From Roseomonas alba (GTDB taxonomy: Bacteria > Pseudomonadota > Alphaproteobacteria > Acetobacterales > Acetobacteraceae), in NCBI RefSeq assembly GCF_019430885.1, contig NZ_JAHYBZ010000010.1:124001-188000 (forward strand): 64,000 nucleotides of DNA, given 5' to 3'. Positions 41,472 through 49,709 of this stretch are shown here, piece after piece. A program made the position numbers and the translations under genes. Below the pieces are notes generated by a model, which had not been told where the DNA came from, made no database searches, and saw nothing but the letters and a program-made list of their open reading frames with translations. Numbering within the stretch: position 1 is the first letter of the stretch; the number at the start of each line of letters is the position of its first letter.

Positions 41472-42224
41472 TCACTCGCCGCCGGGCCGCACCCGGCAAT
41501 AGGACAGGTAGCGGTAGGTGTCGCGCGGCCAGCGCTCGGCCAGGAGCGAGGCCGGCACGCTCATCTCGTCCACCCAGGCATCGGCAAGGACCGCCGTATC
41601 CGCCCATTGCTCGAAGGGTGGCTCCTTCTGGTTGCCGACCACGTCGGGAATGCCGAGCACCGCGACGGTGTGGTTGCGGAAGGCGCGCGGGCCGCTGTGC
41701 GGCAGGATCAGGATCAGGTCGATCGGGTTGGTCCCGGCATGACGCAGCAGGGAGAAGGCGGTCGAGGCGATGTAGCCGCAATTCCCGGCGCCGTGGCTGA
41801 TCGCCTCCGCCGCGATCTCGTCCGTGTGGTCGAGGCGGTAGGGATGCGTGTTGGGCAGCGTCATCGCGTGCGCCTCGTCGTAGTCGAGCGTGCCGACCGC
41901 GTCGTCCACCTGGCGGGTGCCGATGGTCGAAGCGAACCAGCGGTCGAGCTCCTGCCCGACGCGGCGCAGGCCGAGGGGGTCGCCGCCCTGGTCCCGCCGC
42001 GGTGGGTCATAGGCGCGGACCCGGGGCGGGGCGCCGGCGGGGATCGGCCCGCCCCAGGTGCCGCCCGTATAGGGGGCGATCTGGTTGGACGGGCCGTTGC
42101 GGATCAGGGCGCGCGTGATCTTGATGGCGGTCGTCGCGGCGATGGGGAGGTTGCCGGCCACGGCCCGGATGGGGGCCGCATAGCCGGCGATGCGCTGCTG
42201 CTTGGCGCGGAGTTCGGACTTCAT
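41472..42224 (-). CDS. Unknown protein with a Cys-His-Asp papain-fold/transglutaminase-like pattern
   Basis: 250 residues, not assignable to a named family. The C-terminal half has GAGNCGYIASTAFSLLRHAG (Cys149 at a helix start), FRNHTVAVLG (His185 opening a strand) and AVLADAWVDE (Asp215). This order and spacing is that of papain-like or transglutaminase-like enzymes and of YopT-type effectors and deamidases. The first 100 residues are Pro/Gly/Arg-rich after a helical start (LPIAATTAIKITRALI) and have no clear signal peptide. Inference: a thiol peptidase, deamidase or transglutaminase. Neighbours are a DUF1963 protein upstream and a Nudix protein downstream, all on the same strand. Confidence 0.65.
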   Translation of the reverse strand: MKSELRAKQQRIAGYAAPIRAVAGNLPIAATTAIKITRALIRNGPSNQIAPYTGGTWGGPIPAGAPPRVRAYDPPRRDQGGDPLGLRRVGQELDRWFASTIGTRQVDDAVGTLDYDEAHAMTLPNTHPYRLDHTDEIAAEAISHGAGNCGYIASTAFSLLRHAGTNPIDLILILPHSGPRAFRNHTVAVLGIPDVVGNQKEPPFEQWADTAVLADAWVDEMSVPASLLAERWPRDTYRYLSYCRVRPGGE

Positions 42225-42396
42225 GGGGCCTGCCAGCTTGGTTGGCCGAAAGCGACGTGCATTCCAGCCGTGGTGCGCCTCGTTGCGGCATCAACGCGGC
42301 CCTGGCAATGCGCTGCTTCACAGCCCCTGGCCAAGTCCCCCAATGGATGCGATCGCTTGTCGCCAGTGCTCTGCTGCGCGCGGGCCATAGCGGCGA

Positions 42397-43848
42397 TCAC
42401 GTGCTTTCGGCCGTGACGACGCAGCGGTCAAAGCACCGCTCGGCGAGGTCGGCCGGCGTGATCCAGAACTGCAGCATGCCTCCGCCGAAGAAGAAGAACT
42501 GGATGTCGTCACTCTCGAATTGCGCCAGCAGGCGGTGCGTCGGGCGCAACTCGCCGGCCGCCGTCTGCACCGTGACCGGAACCCCGAGCAACTGATGTTG
42601 TTTCAGGCGTCGGCGGCCGTCGGTGTCGCGCTGGGACGCAGCGTAGGCCGGACGCAGAACGCCCAGCAGATGGGGCGGCAGCGCACGGGGCACGGTCCCC
42701 GGCGCGCCATAGCCGAGGCAAGCATGGGTGCCGTGCAACAGCGCCACGGCGGTCCATCGGTTCAGATGAACCGCGTCAAGCACGTGAACGTTCCCGTCAA
42801 CCAGGAGGCGGAACCGCCGGGCGTTCGGATCACGCAGGGACCATTCGGGCTTGTAGGGCTGCTCGATCTGGCGCAGCCAAGCGACAAAAGCTGCCCGGTC
42901 CGCGGGCGGGACCGGTGCCGTCAGATCGCTGGTGCGTGCCCTGGCATACCAGCCCTCGGCTTGCGATCCAGCGCGCGCGTAGACGGCCCGGGCCTCGGCA
43001 ACGGCTGCCTCGGTTGCGCCACCATGCCGCAAGAGCGAGGCAAGGTTTCTCTCAGTGTCTTCAAGCCGGCGCATCATCTCCGCTGTGAAAATGCGGATAT
43101 GGACCCAGGCATAGGGCCAAGCGTCATCGGGCAGCCAAAGCGTCCGACTCTCCTGGGGACGGATCGGGGCAAAATCGAAGCGCGCACGGTTCGGCTCGCT
43201 CCAATACGACGGATCCTGGAACCGGGCCGGTTCTCCAATGGCTTCGGCAAAGGCTTCCTCCTGCGCAGCCTTCCAAGCTCTCTCATAGGCAAATTCCTGG
43301 CTTCCATCACGTCTGATCGAGGCTGGTGTCGTCTCGTCATAGGTCCGCATCAGGCGCGGCGCGATTGGCCAGAACGGATACGTACTCGGCTCATCGGAAC
43401 CCATTGGGTCGCGTTCCCGAAGCCACGGGAACCCTTCGAATCCAGATCGATCGAACAAGGGAGGCAGCCCGTCCGGCGCTGGCCGCATCGTTTCGGACGC
43501 AGTGCCGCCTGGGGTGTAGCGGACCGCTGCCCAGGCCGGGTCAAGTGGGCGGTTGCCGCGGTCGAGGCAGGCATCGGCAAAGAAGAAGAGCGTTCCTTCC
43601 GCTGGCAGCGGGGATCCACCCGCCATGGGCGCCAGTGCCGCAAGATCGATCTGCGCGAGGAAGTTGAGGGGCCGTCGATCAGTCGCGACGGGCCAGTCCA
43701 TGCCATGCGGAAGACGTGGCGTAGCGCCAAAATAGGATGTCACTCCCGTTCCCGCCTCGCCGGGCGGGTAACGGCGGGTCAGGAGATACGCATCGAGACG
43801 CGTCTCCTCGACCAGGTGACGAAAATGCGCTTCATCGACCCGGCTCAT
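42397..43848 (-). CDS. DUF1963 (YwqG-like) domain protein
   Basis: 483 residues. The N-terminal part (GVTSYFGATPRLPHGMDWPV, RPLNFLAQIDLAAL, GTLFFFAD) and the C-terminal part (LAQFESDDIQFFFFGGGMLQFWI) are DUF1963 features; the middle is helical. The biochemical function of the family is unknown. ATG 43848 has GGGGGA 6 bases upstream. Codon choice and GC look lower than in the surrounding genes, so recent transfer is possible. Head of a three-gene minus-strand group. Confidence 0.82.
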   Translation of the reverse strand: MSRVDEAHFRHLVEETRLDAYLLTRRYPPGEAGTGVTSYFGATPRLPHGMDWPVATDRRPLNFLAQIDLAALAPMAGGSPLPAEGTLFFFADACLDRGNRPLDPAWAAVRYTPGGTASETMRPAPDGLPPLFDRSGFEGFPWLRERDPMGSDEPSTYPFWPIAPRLMRTYDETTPASIRRDGSQEFAYERAWKAAQEEAFAEAIGEPARFQDPSYWSEPNRARFDFAPIRPQESRTLWLPDDAWPYAWVHIRIFTAEMMRRLEDTERNLASLLRHGGATEAAVAEARAVYARAGSQAEGWYARARTSDLTAPVPPADRAAFVAWLRQIEQPYKPEWSLRDPNARRFRLLVDGNVHVLDAVHLNRWTAVALLHGTHACLGYGAPGTVPRALPPHLLGVLRPAYAASQRDTDGRRRLKQHQLLGVPVTVQTAAGELRPTHRLLAQFESDDIQFFFFGGGMLQFWITPADLAERCFDRCVVTAEST

Positions 43849-44012
43849 GCACGTTTCCCCCGGCGAAGTCTGGCAGCCGCTTCTATTCGGAGCCTTGGGG
43901 CCCGCAAAGGGGGTCTTGCGCGATGGCGCGATGCCTTCCATGCACCCCTGGGCGCTTCCCCTTTCCGCCCCGCCGCCCCATCTGCCGTGGCCTGACCGGA
44001 GAGCCTGACCGC

Positions 44013-45887
44013 GTGTCCTCTGCTGCCCCCCATGCCCGAGAGAACCATCTGGGCGCCCTGATCCGCATCGCGCCCTATCTGTGGCCCAAGGGCGAGACGG
44101 AGCTGCGCATCCGCGTGGTCGCCGCGCTCGTGCTGCTGGCCGCCGCCAAGGTGGCGAATGTGCTGGTGCCCATCCTCTATGCGAAGGCAGTGGATACGCT
44201 GGCGCCGAAGACGGGCATCGCCGCGGCCGCGACCATCCCGGTCGCGCTGATCCTGGGCTATGGGCTGCTGCGCGTCATGTCCACGGGTTTCGGGGAACTG
44301 CGCAACGCCATCTTCGCCAAGGTGCAGGCGCGCGCCGGCCGGCGCGTGGCACTCGAGGTGTTCGAGCATCTGCACCGGCTGTCCATGCGCTTCCACATGG
44401 ACCGCGCGACCGGCGGGCTGTCGCGGGTGATCGAGCGCGGCGTGCGCGGCATCGCGACATCGCTGAACTTCCTGCTGTTCAACATCATCCCGACCATCGT
44501 CGAGATCATCCTCGTGGCCGCGATCCTGTGGTGGCTGTTCGCGGCGTCCTTCGCGATGACCATGCTCGCGACCATCATCGCCTATGTCGCTTTCACCCTG
44601 ATGTTCACCAATTGGCGGCTGCGCTTCCGCCGGACGATGAACCAGACGGATGAGGAGGCGAACACCAAGGCGGTGGACAGCCTGCTCAACTACGAGACGG
44701 TGAAGTACTTCAACAACGAGACCCATGAGGCCCGCCGCTACGAGGAGAGCCTGACGCGCTACGAGCGCGCCTATGTGCGGTCCGAGACGACGCTGAATCT
44801 GCTCAATGCCGGCCAGGCCACGATCATGGCGATCGGGCTGACCATCACCATGCTGCTCGCCGGGTCCGGGATCGCGCAGGGCCACATGACCGTGGGCGAC
44901 TTCGTGCTGGTCAACAGCTACCTGCTGCAGATCTACCAACCGCTGAACATCCTTGGCTTCGCCTATCGCGAGATCAAGCAGGGGCTGACCGACATGGAGC
45001 AGATGTTCACGCTGCTGTCCGTGCCGGCCGAGGTGCAGGATGCGCCGGGCGCCCCGCCTCTGGCCAAGGGGTCCGGCGAGATCCGCTTCGAGGATGTCCG
45101 CTTCGGCTACCGCCCCGACCGGGTGATCCTGAAGGGCGTGTCCTTCACCGTGGAACCGGGACGGATGCTGGCGATCGTCGGGCCGACAGGCGCGGGCAAG
45201 TCCACCATCTCCCGCCTGCTGTTCCGCTTCTACGATGCATCGAGCGGACGGGTCCTGGTGGATGGGCAGGATGTGCGGGGCGTCACCCAGGCCTCCCTGC
45301 GCCAGGCGATCGGCGTGGTGCCGCAGGACACGGTGCTGTTCAACGACACCATCCGCTACAACATCGCCTATGGCCGCCCCGGCGCGACGGACGCGGAGGT
45401 CGAGGCCGCCGCCCGTGCCGCCCAGGTGCATGACTTCGTGATGCGCCTGCCGGAGGGCTATGCGACGCGGGTCGGCGAGCGCGGATTGAAGCTCTCGGGC
45501 GGGGAGAAGCAGCGTGTCGCCATCGCGCGGACCATCCTCAAGGACCCGCGCATCCTGATCCTGGACGAAGCGACCTCCGCCCTCGACACCCGCACGGAGC
45601 AGGAAATCCAGACCGCGCTGCGCGACGTCTCGCGCAACCGCACCACGCTGGTCATCGCCCATCGCCTGTCCACGGTGGTCGAGGCGGATGAGATCATCGT
45701 GCTGCAGGATGGGCAGATCGCCGAGCGCGGCACCCATGCCTCGCTGATCGCCGAGGACGGGCTCTATGCCGAGATGTGGCGGCGCCAGGCCCAGGCCGTC
45801 GCCGCGGCCGAGGCCGCCGCGCGCGCCCAGGCCGAGGCGGACATGGCCCGCCCGCGCGTGAACCGGCTGGGCGAAACGGTGAAGTGA
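44013..45887 (+). CDS. Atm1-type ABC exporter (half transporter, fused membrane and ATPase domains)
   Basis: 624 residues: six membrane helices (about 30-320), then an ATPase with Walker A GPTGAGKST, LSGGEKQRVAIART and Walker B ILILDEATSALD. NYETVKYFNNETHEARRYE is the signature of the Atm1/heavy-metal-tolerance group. Family members export glutathione-linked compounds, such as glutathione polysulphide or metal conjugates, as dimers. The start is taken as GTG 44013 (GGAGAG upstream, then VSSAAPHARENHLG). The frame is open much further back, but that part is antisense to the DUF1963 gene. The C-terminus is Ala-rich. Confidence 0.92.
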   Translation: MSSAAPHARENHLGALIRIAPYLWPKGETELRIRVVAALVLLAAAKVANVLVPILYAKAVDTLAPKTGIAAAATIPVALILGYGLLRVMSTGFGELRNAIFAKVQARAGRRVALEVFEHLHRLSMRFHMDRATGGLSRVIERGVRGIATSLNFLLFNIIPTIVEIILVAAILWWLFAASFAMTMLATIIAYVAFTLMFTNWRLRFRRTMNQTDEEANTKAVDSLLNYETVKYFNNETHEARRYEESLTRYERAYVRSETTLNLLNAGQATIMAIGLTITMLLAGSGIAQGHMTVGDFVLVNSYLLQIYQPLNILGFAYREIKQGLTDMEQMFTLLSVPAEVQDAPGAPPLAKGSGEIRFEDVRFGYRPDRVILKGVSFTVEPGRMLAIVGPTGAGKSTISRLLFRFYDASSGRVLVDGQDVRGVTQASLRQAIGVVPQDTVLFNDTIRYNIAYGRPGATDAEVEAAARAAQVHDFVMRLPEGYATRVGERGLKLSGGEKQRVAIARTILKDPRILILDEATSALDTRTEQEIQTALRDVSRNRTTLVIAHRLSTVVEADEIIVLQDGQIAERGTHASLIAEDGLYAEMWRRQAQAVAAAEAAARAQAEADMARPRVNRLGETVK

Positions 45888-45891
45888 TCGC

Positions 45892-45917
45892 GCGCCCGCA
45901 CCGGGTGGTGCGGGCGC
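45892..45917. terminator. Bidirectional hairpin between convergent genes
   Basis: GCGCCCGCACC (45892-45902) and GGTGCGGGCGC (45907-45917), a perfect 11-bp stem with loop GGGT, fill the gap between the ABC exporter and the BKACE gene, which end on either side. Confidence 0.65.
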
Positions 45918-45924
45918 CGGCCAA

Positions 45925-46851
45925 TCAGAAGCCGACCAGGTCGCCGCCCTTCAGGGCAAGCATCTGCCGCGCCTCGGCCGGGGTGGCGATCTCCAGCGAC
46001 AGTTCTTCCAGGATGCGACGGATCTTCGCGACCTGCTCGGCGTTGGACGTCGCGGCCTTTCCCTTGCCGATCCACAGGCTGTCCTCCAGCCCCACGCGCA
46101 CATTGCCGCCCAGCATGCCGGCCATGGTCACGAAGGGCATCTGGTGGCGCCCGGCGGCCAGCACGGACCAGACATAGTCCTTGCCGAAGAGCCGGTCCGC
46201 CGTCTCCTTCATGAACATCAGGTTGCGCGGCTCGGCACCAATGCCGCCCAGGATGCCGAAGATGGTCTGGGTGAACAGCGGCGGCTCGACCACCTTGCGG
46301 TCCAGCATATGGGCCAGGTTGTAGAGGTGGCCGACATCGTAGCACTCGAACTCGAAGCGCGTGCCGTGGCCCTTTCCCAGGCGTTCGACGATCTGCTCGA
46401 TGTCCTGGAAGGTGTTGCGGAAGATGTAGTTGGTGGTGCCTTCGAGGTAGGGCTTCTCCCACTCGTGCTTGAAGTGCTTCACCCGCGCGGCCGAGGGCGC
46501 GATGTTGAAGTTCATCGACCCCATGTTGAGGCTGCACATCTCGGGCTTTGCGAGCAGCGGGGCGGCCAGGCGCTCATCCACCGTCATGCCGAGGCCGCCG
46601 CCCGTCGTGATGTTGATGACCGCGTCGGTGGACTGCTTGATGACCGGCAGGAACTGCATGAACACCGCCGGGTCGGGCGTGGGGCGGCCGTCGATCGGGT
46701 CGCGGGCGTGCAGGTGGATGATGGAGGCGCCGGCCTCGGCGGCAGCGATGGACTGCTCCGCGATCTCCTGCGGCGTGATCGGCAGGTGGTCCGACATGGA
46801 CGGGGTGTGGATGGCGCCCGTGACGGCGCAGGTGATGATGACCTTGGACAT
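45925..46851 (-). CDS. BKACE-family enzyme (beta-keto acid cleavage, Kce-like)
   Basis: 308 residues of the 3-keto-5-aminohexanoate cleavage enzyme family. The zinc site HLHARDP (His46, His48) follows AAAEAGASIIH. GGGLGMTVDERL, MGSMNFNIAPSA, FECYDVGHLYNLAHMLDR, FGILGGIGAEP and GGNVRVGLEDSLW are family marks. These enzymes condense a beta-keto acid with acetyl-CoA to give acetoacetate and a new CoA thioester. Specificities vary (carnitine, lysine or other catabolism). ATG 46851 has GGAGG 8 bases upstream. No lysine fermentation genes are near, so the substrate is open. Confidence 0.93.
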   Translation of the reverse strand: MSKVIITCAVTGAIHTPSMSDHLPITPQEIAEQSIAAAEAGASIIHLHARDPIDGRPTPDPAVFMQFLPVIKQSTDAVINITTGGGLGMTVDERLAAPLLAKPEMCSLNMGSMNFNIAPSAARVKHFKHEWEKPYLEGTTNYIFRNTFQDIEQIVERLGKGHGTRFEFECYDVGHLYNLAHMLDRKVVEPPLFTQTIFGILGGIGAEPRNLMFMKETADRLFGKDYVWSVLAAGRHQMPFVTMAGMLGGNVRVGLEDSLWIGKGKAATSNAEQVAKIRRILEELSLEIATPAEARQMLALKGGDLVGF

Positions 46852-47063
46852 GCGCGTTCCTCCGCGAAGAGAGTCGATCATGTCCCGTGCAACGGGTCGC
46901 CGAAAGTCCCCCGGTGCCGATTCGGCCCACTGCTCCGCATCGGCCGGGACCGAATGCGCGATCACGCCCAACCCGCCCGCCGCCGCCCAGGCCGTCAGCG
47001 GCTGGCGCAACAGCCAAGCGGCCAGCGGCCGTGCTGGCGCTTACAGCAAACGACAACCCAAAG

Positions 47064-47097
47064 AAAAAGGCGGCCGCCCCGAAGGACGCCGCCCTTT
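47064..47097 (-). terminator. Intrinsic terminator of rpmB
   Basis: On the minus strand AAAGGGCGGC and GCCGCCTTT pair (one bulged G) over an inner GTCC-TTCG-GGGC hairpin and are followed by TTC. It lies about 20 bases after the rpmB stop. Confidence 0.75.
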
Positions 47098-47117
47098 GAA
47101 GGCTCCCGGCGGGCCGC

Positions 47118-47411
47118 TTACGCGGCCTTCTTCGCCTGCGCGCGCTCGATCCGGCGCTTCAGGGTCAGGGCCTCCGCCGGCAGGCGCCGATCGGGCGTGC
47201 CGAGGAGGAAGCTGTCGAGGCCGCCATTGTGCTCGATGGTGCGGATGCCATTGGTCGTCAGGCGGATCTGCACCGCCGTGCCGAGCACGTCGGACCAGAA
47301 GGAAGTTTCCTGCAGGTTGGGCAGGAAGCGCCGGCGGGACTTGTTGTTGGCGTGGCTGACGTTGTTGCCCGTCAGGACGCCCTTGCCGGTGATGCCGCAG
47401 CGGCGGGCCAT
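47118..47411 (-). CDS. rpmB: Ribosomal protein bL28
   Basis: 97 residues. [34 protein letters not shown] is the bL28 N-terminus, and the C-terminal helix ends in Lys/Ala. It is a component of the 50S subunit. A single gene with its own intrinsic terminator. Only the first Cys (RRCG) remains of the zinc ribbon found in other bacteria. Confidence 0.98.
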   Translation of the reverse strand: MARRCGITGKGVLTGNNVSHANNKSRRRFLPNLQETSFWSDVLGTAVQIRLTTNGIRTIEHNGGLDSFLLGTPDRRLPAEALTLKRRIERAQAKKAA

Positions 47412-47588
47412 GATGGTAATCCCGAAACGATCAGGGCGCGCGGAATGACTCCCACGCACCGGTGGAACCAATGAAGGCGCGGCTTTTGACCCAGACAGGC
47501 CGCCGCGTCAAGCCCGGAGTGGCCGGACCATGCCGCCAAGCCCTGTTGGCGACCTCGCCATCGGCAAGGCGCACGGGGCTGACCGGTA

Positions 47589-47975
47589 TCAGACCGTCAG
47601 CGCGACCCAGGGATGCCGCCGCTCCACCCACACCGCCTGGCTCGGCGGCGGGAAGTCCGGGTCGGCAAAGGCGCCGAGGGCAACCGCGACCATGTCGGGC
47701 CGCCGCTCCGGCTCCCAATACAGGGTCGAGCCGCAATCAGGGCAGAAATGAAAGCGGATCGAAAGGCCGCTGGCGCCGGGCCGGGTGAAGATGCTGGCAC
47801 GGCCCTCGGCCGAGACGGCCTCGCGCGGCCAGAAGGCGGCGACGCCGAAGGCGCTGCCGGTCCGCCGCTGGCAATCGAGGCAATGGCACGCGGAGACCAG
47901 CCGCGGTTCCCCGCGGCAGCTCGCGCGCAGCTGGCCGCATCCGCACTGCGCCACACGCTGCGCCGGGCCGCTCAC
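47589..47975 (-). CDS. GFA-family zinc-binding protein
   Basis: 128 residues with the beta-tent zinc sites of the glutathione-dependent formaldehyde-activating family: CGCG (12-15), CHCLDCQRRTGSAFG (about 30-44) and CPDCGSTLYWE (about 78-88). Most members lack proven GFA activity and are simply small zinc proteins. The start overlaps the end of the upstream 84-codon gene by 4 bases (ATGA), so the two are co-translated. Confidence 0.9.
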   Translation of the reverse strand: MSGPAQRVAQCGCGQLRASCRGEPRLVSACHCLDCQRRTGSAFGVAAFWPREAVSAEGRASIFTRPGASGLSIRFHFCPDCGSTLYWEPERRPDMVAVALGAFADPDFPPPSQAVWVERRHPWVALTV

Positions 47976-48226
47976 GCCTGGGGCGGGTGCTGGCGGGCCT
48001 CGTTCAGCTCCCCGCTCTCGACCGAGGCAAGGGCATTGCGCAGCACGCCGGCGATCGCGCGGTCATCCATCGTCCGGGCCAGCAGGCCCAGCGCCCCACC
48101 CAGCAGGGCCGAGGCGATGGAGATCGGCGCGATCTTCTGCTCCATCATGTATTCGATCGCCTTGTCCACGACGGAACCGGCGTGGCTCAGATCCTCCGGG
48201 GCCATTCCCGCGGGGTCCTGCTGCAT
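47972..48226 (-). CDS. Small conserved-looking hypothetical protein
   Basis: 84 residues. Helical, with an amphipathic to hydrophobic middle (EYMMEQKIAPISIASALLGGALGLLARTM) that could be one membrane helix, then acidic-to-neutral sequence. GGAG-like sequence precedes the ATG (AGTAACGCCGCATG is weak). No family recognised. The four-base overlap with the GFA-type gene supports that it is translated. Confidence 0.65.
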   Translation of the reverse strand: MQQDPAGMAPEDLSHAGSVVDKAIEYMMEQKIAPISIASALLGGALGLLARTMDDRAIAGVLRNALASVESGELNEARQHPPQA

Positions 48227-48421
48227 GCGGCGTTACTCCTTGATACCGCCCGAAGATGGGGCAGCGGGGCGGGTGACGGAACCCCCCGCGGATGCATGAC
48301 GCCTCCGCGAACATGCAGGCGGGGCGCCGACCGACCGGCAAGTCGGCCCGATTGCCCCATTGCGCCCATCCGCGCGCGACCCGATCATTCCCCCAACAAG
48401 GACATTCAGGAGGCTTTTCGG

Positions 48422-49633
48422 ATGACGCGCATCACCCTTCGCCGCCGCGCGCTCGGCGCCGCGGCGCTTGCGACACTGGCCCGCCCGGCCTTCGCGCAGG
48501 CGGCCCCCATCCGTGTCGGCGAACTGAACTCCTATTCCCGCATGGCGGCCTTCGCCGTACCCTATCGCAACGCCATGCAACTCGCCCTGGAAGCGGTGAA
48601 TGCGGCGGGTGGGGTGATGGGCGGCCGGCCGCTCGAATTCGTCTTCCGCGACGACGGATCGACCCCGGGCGATGCGGTGCGGGTCGCCGAGGAACTGCTG
48701 ACGCGGGAGAATGTCAGCTTCATCGCCGGCACGTTCCTGTCCAATGTCGGCCTCGCGGTCGCGGATTTCGCCAACCAGAAGCAACGCCTTTTCCTGGCGA
48801 CAGAGGCCCTGACCGACGCCCTGACCATGTCCCAGGGCAATCGCTATACCTTCCGCGTCCGGCCCAACACCTACATGCAGACCCGCATGATGGTGGAGGC
48901 GGTGCGCGGCAAGACGCAGAAGCGCTGGGCCGTCGTGGCGCCCAACTACGAATACGGCCAGTCGGCGGCGGCGAGCTTCAAGCGGCTGATCGGCACGGTC
49001 ATCCCGGGCGCCGAGGTCGTCACCGAGCAATTCCCCGCCCTCGGCCGCGTGGATGCCGGTGCAACGGTCGGCGCGATCGCCCAGGCGCGGCCCGATGCCA
49101 TCTTCAACGTGCTGTTCGGCCCGGACCTCGTGGCCTTCGTGCGGGAAGGCAACACCCGCGGCCTGTTCGAGCGGCGCCTGGTGCTCGGTCTTCTGACGGG
49201 CGAGCCGGAATACATGATCCCCCTCGGCGACGAGACGCCGGAGGGCTGGATCGTGACCGGCTATCCCTGGGAGCAGATCGAGACGCCGGCCTCCCACAAG
49301 GCCTTCGTTGCCGCCTATCGCGCCAAGTTCAACGACACGCCGCGGCTGGGTTCGCTGCTCGGCTATGTCGTCGTGCAGATGGTCGCGAACCTGCTGAACA
49401 AGGCGCCGGGCCTCGAAACCGATGCGCTGATCACGGCGCTCTCCGACCTCGAGACCGAGACCATCGCCGGCAAGGTGACGATGCGCGGGCTGGACCACCA
49501 GTCCACCCTCGGCGCCTGGGTGGGCGAAACGGCCTTGCAGAACGGCCGCGGCGTGCTGCGCAATTGGCGCTTCGCGGACGGCAAGGACTACATGTTCTCC
49601 GAGGCCGAGGTGCTCGTCGCGCGGCCACGCTGA
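48422..49633 (+). CDS. Branched-chain amino acid type ABC transporter, substrate-binding protein
   Basis: 403 residues. A signal peptide with LRRRALGAAALATLARPAFAQA, resembling a Tat signal, and AGGAGG 9 bases before ATG 48422. The mature protein is a type I periplasmic binding protein of the LivK/Leu-Ile-Val class (IRVGELNSYSRMA, ALEAVNAAGGVMGGRPLEFVFRDDGSTPGDAVRVAEEL, WAVVAPNYEYGQSAAASFK). The ligand need not be an amino acid; such proteins often bind aromatic or heterocyclic acids. The permease and ATPase genes begin 1.85 kb downstream, with an oppositely oriented oxygenase-like gene in between. Confidence 0.92.
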   Translation: MTRITLRRRALGAAALATLARPAFAQAAPIRVGELNSYSRMAAFAVPYRNAMQLALEAVNAAGGVMGGRPLEFVFRDDGSTPGDAVRVAEELLTRENVSFIAGTFLSNVGLAVADFANQKQRLFLATEALTDALTMSQGNRYTFRVRPNTYMQTRMMVEAVRGKTQKRWAVVAPNYEYGQSAAASFKRLIGTVIPGAEVVTEQFPALGRVDAGATVGAIAQARPDAIFNVLFGPDLVAFVREGNTRGLFERRLVLGLLTGEPEYMIPLGDETPEGWIVTGYPWEQIETPASHKAFVAAYRAKFNDTPRLGSLLGYVVVQMVANLLNKAPGLETDALITALSDLETETIAGKVTMRGLDHQSTLGAWVGETALQNGRGVLRNWRFADGKDYMFSEAEVLVARPR

Positions 49634-49643
49634 AAGTCGGGTG

Positions 49644-49669
49644 GGAAACGCGCCTCACGGCGCGTTTCC
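49644..49669. terminator. Bidirectional hairpin after the binding-protein gene
   Basis: GGAAACGCGCC (49644-49654) and GGCGCGTTTCC (49659-49669), a perfect 11-bp stem with loop TCAC, lie between the convergent binding-protein and cyclooxygenase-like genes. Confidence 0.65.
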
Positions 49670-49709
49670 GCGTTGGGCACCGGGCCGCACCCCCACGCGG
49701 CCGGACGGG

